NCBI GenBank assembly: GCA_028274885.1
Contig: JAQCMX010000083.1
Span: 1 to 6,013, forward strand
Source: Haloarculaceae archaeon
GTDB taxonomy: Archaea; Halobacteriota; Halobacteria; Halobacteriales; Haloarculaceae
Length of the DNA stretch: 6,013 bases
Reading direction: 5' to 3'
This document shows positions 4,781 to 6,013 of this stretch, one piece after another. The notes beneath the pieces are model-generated. The model was not told where the DNA came from and did not search any database. It was given only the letters and a program-made list of their open reading frames with translations. Within the stretch, counting starts at the first letter, position 1. Each line of letters begins with the position of its first letter. The position numbers and the translations under genes are program-made.

Positions 4781-5269
4781 ATGACAGAAGCGATCGAAGT
4801 ACTCGTCCCTGGTGGGGAGGCCGATCCCGGTCCGCCGCTCGGGCCGGAACTCGGCCCGACCCCGGTCGACGTACAGGCAGTCGTCCAGCAGATCAACGAC
4901 GAAACGGAACCGTTCGACGGGACGGAGGTCCCGGTCACGGTCACGTACGAGGAGGACGGCTCCTTCGAGATCGGGGTCGGCGTCCCGCCAACGGCGGAAC
5001 TCATCAAGGACGAGGCGGGCTTCGAGACCGGTAGCGGCGAGCCACAGGAGGACTTCGTCGCGGATCTCTCGGTCGGTCAGATCAGACAGATCGCCGAGCA
5101 GAAACAGCCGGACTTGCTCGCGTACGATCTCAAAAGCGCTGCCAAGGAGGTCGTTGGTACCTGTGTCACACTCGGTGTGACTATCGAGGGCAACGATGCC
5201 CGCGAGTTCAAAGACCGCATCGACGGCGGCGAGTACGACGAAATCTTTGTCGAGGAAGCACAAGCGTAA
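4781..5269 (+). CDS. rpl11: 50S ribosomal protein uL11, 162 aa
   Basis: uL11 binds the 1070-region of 23S rRNA at the base of the stalk, next to uL10, and takes part in GTPase activation of elongation factors. The N-terminal domain carries the family hallmark LVPGGEADPGPPLGPELGPTPVD at residues 8-30, with the proline-rich helix that forms the thiostrepton pocket in bacteria. The C-terminal RNA-binding domain (about 70-140) contains DLLAYDLKSAAKEVVGTCVTLGVTIEG, followed by an acidic tail. Length is usual for haloarchaea. It faces away from the L1-L10-L12 operon and has its own promoter, so it is probably monocistronic. A GC hairpin follows the stop codon closely. Confidence 0.97.
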   Translation: MTEAIEVLVPGGEADPGPPLGPELGPTPVDVQAVVQQINDETEPFDGTEVPVTVTYEEDGSFEIGVGVPPTAELIKDEAGFETGSGEPQEDFVADLSVGQIRQIAEQKQPDLLAYDLKSAAKEVVGTCVTLGVTIEGNDAREFKDRIDGGEYDEIFVEEAQA

Positions 5270-5275
5270 CTGCGT

Positions 5276-5292
5276 CGGGGTCGCAAACCCCG
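5276..5292 (+). terminator. Hairpin just after rpl11
   Basis: CGGGGT and ACCCCG form a perfect six-pair stem with the loop CGCAA, beginning seven bases after the rpl11 TAA. No T run follows, so it may be an mRNA 3'-end stabiliser more than an intrinsic terminator. Confidence 0.4.
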
Positions 5293-5324
5293 GCACAGGA
5301 CGGGTCAATCGGCCGGGCCCGACC

Positions 5325-5332
5325 CTCTAAGT
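5325..5332 (+). promoter_or_regulatory. Weak TATA-like element for the lipoprotein gene
   Basis: CTCTAAGT in a GC-rich setting is centred about 27 bases before the GTG at 5355, the right spacing for a leaderless mRNA. The match is weak. Confidence 0.3.
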
Positions 5333-5337
5333 CCCCC

Positions 5338-5350
5338 GCGCTCAAAGCGC
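5338..5350. repeat. Inverted repeat directly before the lipoprotein start
   Basis: GCGCT, spacer CAA, AGCGC: a perfect 5-3-5 dyad ending four bases before the GTG at 5355. If the mRNA is leaderless, it lies between TATA and start site, where a bound repressor would block initiation. It may also be chance in GC-rich DNA. Confidence 0.3.
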
Positions 5351-5354
5351 AGGT

Positions 5355-6013
5355 GTGACAGATTCGACTCCGGATCTCTATCCAAACGCCGACAGCGACG
5401 CCCCGAACGACATCTCCCGGCGTTCTCTTCTCGCCGGATCGGCGGCCGTCGGTACAGCCGTCGCGGCTGGCTGCCTGGAGGACGGTGGCGATGATTCCGC
5501 GAGCGACAGGAACAACGGGGGAGATTCCCCGATGGACACCGAGGACCGTCCGACTGTCTTCGTGTTCAATACGGGCGACGGAAGCGTCAGCGTCATCGAC
5601 GTCGAACGCGACGAGGTAGTGGAAACCAGAGCAGTTGGCCTGTCCGCGTCTTTCCCTTCCAACCAGTTCACACCGGGGCTGACGGCAAGCCGGGAGGAGC
5701 CACTGTGGCTCAACGTCAGCGACGGTGTCCGGGCGCTCTCTGTTGGGTCCCTTGACGAGCGCGCCCGCGTAGAGACTGGTTCCGGCGCGAACTGGCAGGA
5801 GCGGACACCGAATGGCGCTCACCTGATCGTCAGCGCCCGGGAACCCGTCCACCGTAACCTCCGTATCGACGCGGATCCCGGTTCGGAGACGTTCGGCGAC
5901 GTGACAGCAACAATCGACCGTCAGCCCGAACGAGGACGCGGTGAAAACGAGGGTCCTGGTCCCTGTGATGTGACGATCCACCCCGACGGGGAGTACGCGT
6001 ACGTGCCGGATCT
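5355..6013 (+). CDS. Tat-exported lipoprotein with YVTN-type beta-propeller repeats, 3' end beyond window
   Basis: The frame from GTG at 5355 gives 219 stop-free codons running off the window. An in-frame TAA at 5328-5330 leaves GTG as the only start that keeps the signal peptide; the next ATG is codon 60. Residues 21-40 read as a twin-arginine signal with lipobox: SRRSLLAG, a hydrophobic Ala/Gly stretch, then AAGC with C40 as the probable lipidated cysteine. A short Asp/Gly/Ser-rich linker follows. Residues 67-82 (TVFVFNTGDGSVSVID) match the YVTN beta-propeller repeat, and PCDVTIHPDGEYAYVPDL at the window edge matches the next typical strand ('pDG-x-x-x-YV'). Known of the family: YVTN/YncE-like propellers are extracytoplasmic, often surface-bound proteins with binding or scaffold roles and rarely a defined enzyme activity. 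Ligand unknown. No functional link to rpl11 is visible. Confidence 0.85.
   Translation, partial: MTDSTPDLYPNADSDAPNDISRRSLLAGSAAVGTAVAAGCLEDGGDDSASDRNNGGDSPMDTEDRPTVFVFNTGDGSVSVIDVERDEVVETRAVGLSASFPSNQFTPGLTASREEPLWLNVSDGVRALSVGSLDERARVETGSGANWQERTPNGAHLIVSAREPVHRNLRIDADPGSETFGDVTATIDRQPERGRGENEGPGPCDVTIHPDGEYAYVPD

Noticed and set aside
4524..4784. Plus-strand frame of 86 residues in the spacer before rpl11
   Set aside because: It spans the rpl11 TATA box and runs past its start codon; composition is not haloarchaeal (His/Arg/Ser-rich, few acidic residues).
4664..5308. Long minus-strand frame opposite rpl11
   Set aside because: Antisense shadow of rpl11, whose N- and C-terminal signatures are unmistakable.
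5208..5981. Minus-strand frame opposite the lipoprotein gene
   Set aside because: The plus-strand frame has a Tat signal, lipobox and YVTN motif; the antisense translation has no recognisable feature.

Overview
The window is chromosomal DNA of a halophilic archaeon (class Halobacteria). Three things point there. The ribosomal proteins are of archaeal type: a P0-like uL10 and a P1-type L12, both ending in an (A/G)LGE(M/L)FG tail. The proteins are strongly acidic, with long Asp/Glu runs. Several genes have a TATA-like box about 26-30 bases before the start codon, the spacing expected for leaderless haloarchaeal mRNAs. I do not assign a genus.

Layout, left to right. 1-872 (minus): 5' part of a multi-pass TctA/DUF112-type permease, cut by the window edge. 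873-998: short divergent promoter region. 999-1733 (plus): complete classical short-chain dehydrogenase/reductase (SDR). 1734-1821: convergent gap with a T-rich terminator for the ribosomal operon. 1822-3855 (minus): tight operon, transcribed rpl1 (uL1), rpl10 (uL10/P0), rpl12 (P1), with 1-2 bases between genes. 3856-4266: 411-base divergent intergenic region holding the rpl1 promoter, a structured leader and an AT-rich island with a perfect palindrome. 4267-4467 (plus): small conserved haloarchaeal protein of unknown function. 4468-4780: 313 bases without a gene, ending in the rpl11 promoter. 4781-5269 (plus): rpl11 (uL11). 5355-6013 (plus): 5' part of a Tat-exported lipoprotein with YVTN/beta-propeller repeats, cut by the window edge.

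How the genes work together. uL11, uL10 and P1 form the GTPase-associated centre and stalk of the 50S subunit, which recruits and activates translational GTPases. uL1 forms the opposite (E-site) stalk and is a known translational autoregulator in prokaryotes. The most informative regulatory signal is the rpl1 leader. From the predicted start site near 3920 it can fold into two hairpins, and the second one pairs with the first bases of a perfect Shine-Dalgarno sequence. This fits feedback control of the whole L1-L10-L12 operon by L1.

The flanking genes (permease, SDR, lipoprotein) are ordinary accessory genes with no visible link to the ribosomal block. I see no mobile elements, CRISPR arrays, tRNA or rRNA genes. 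The clearest candidates for something undescribed are the AT-rich palindromic element between rpl1 and the small gene, and the small gene itself.
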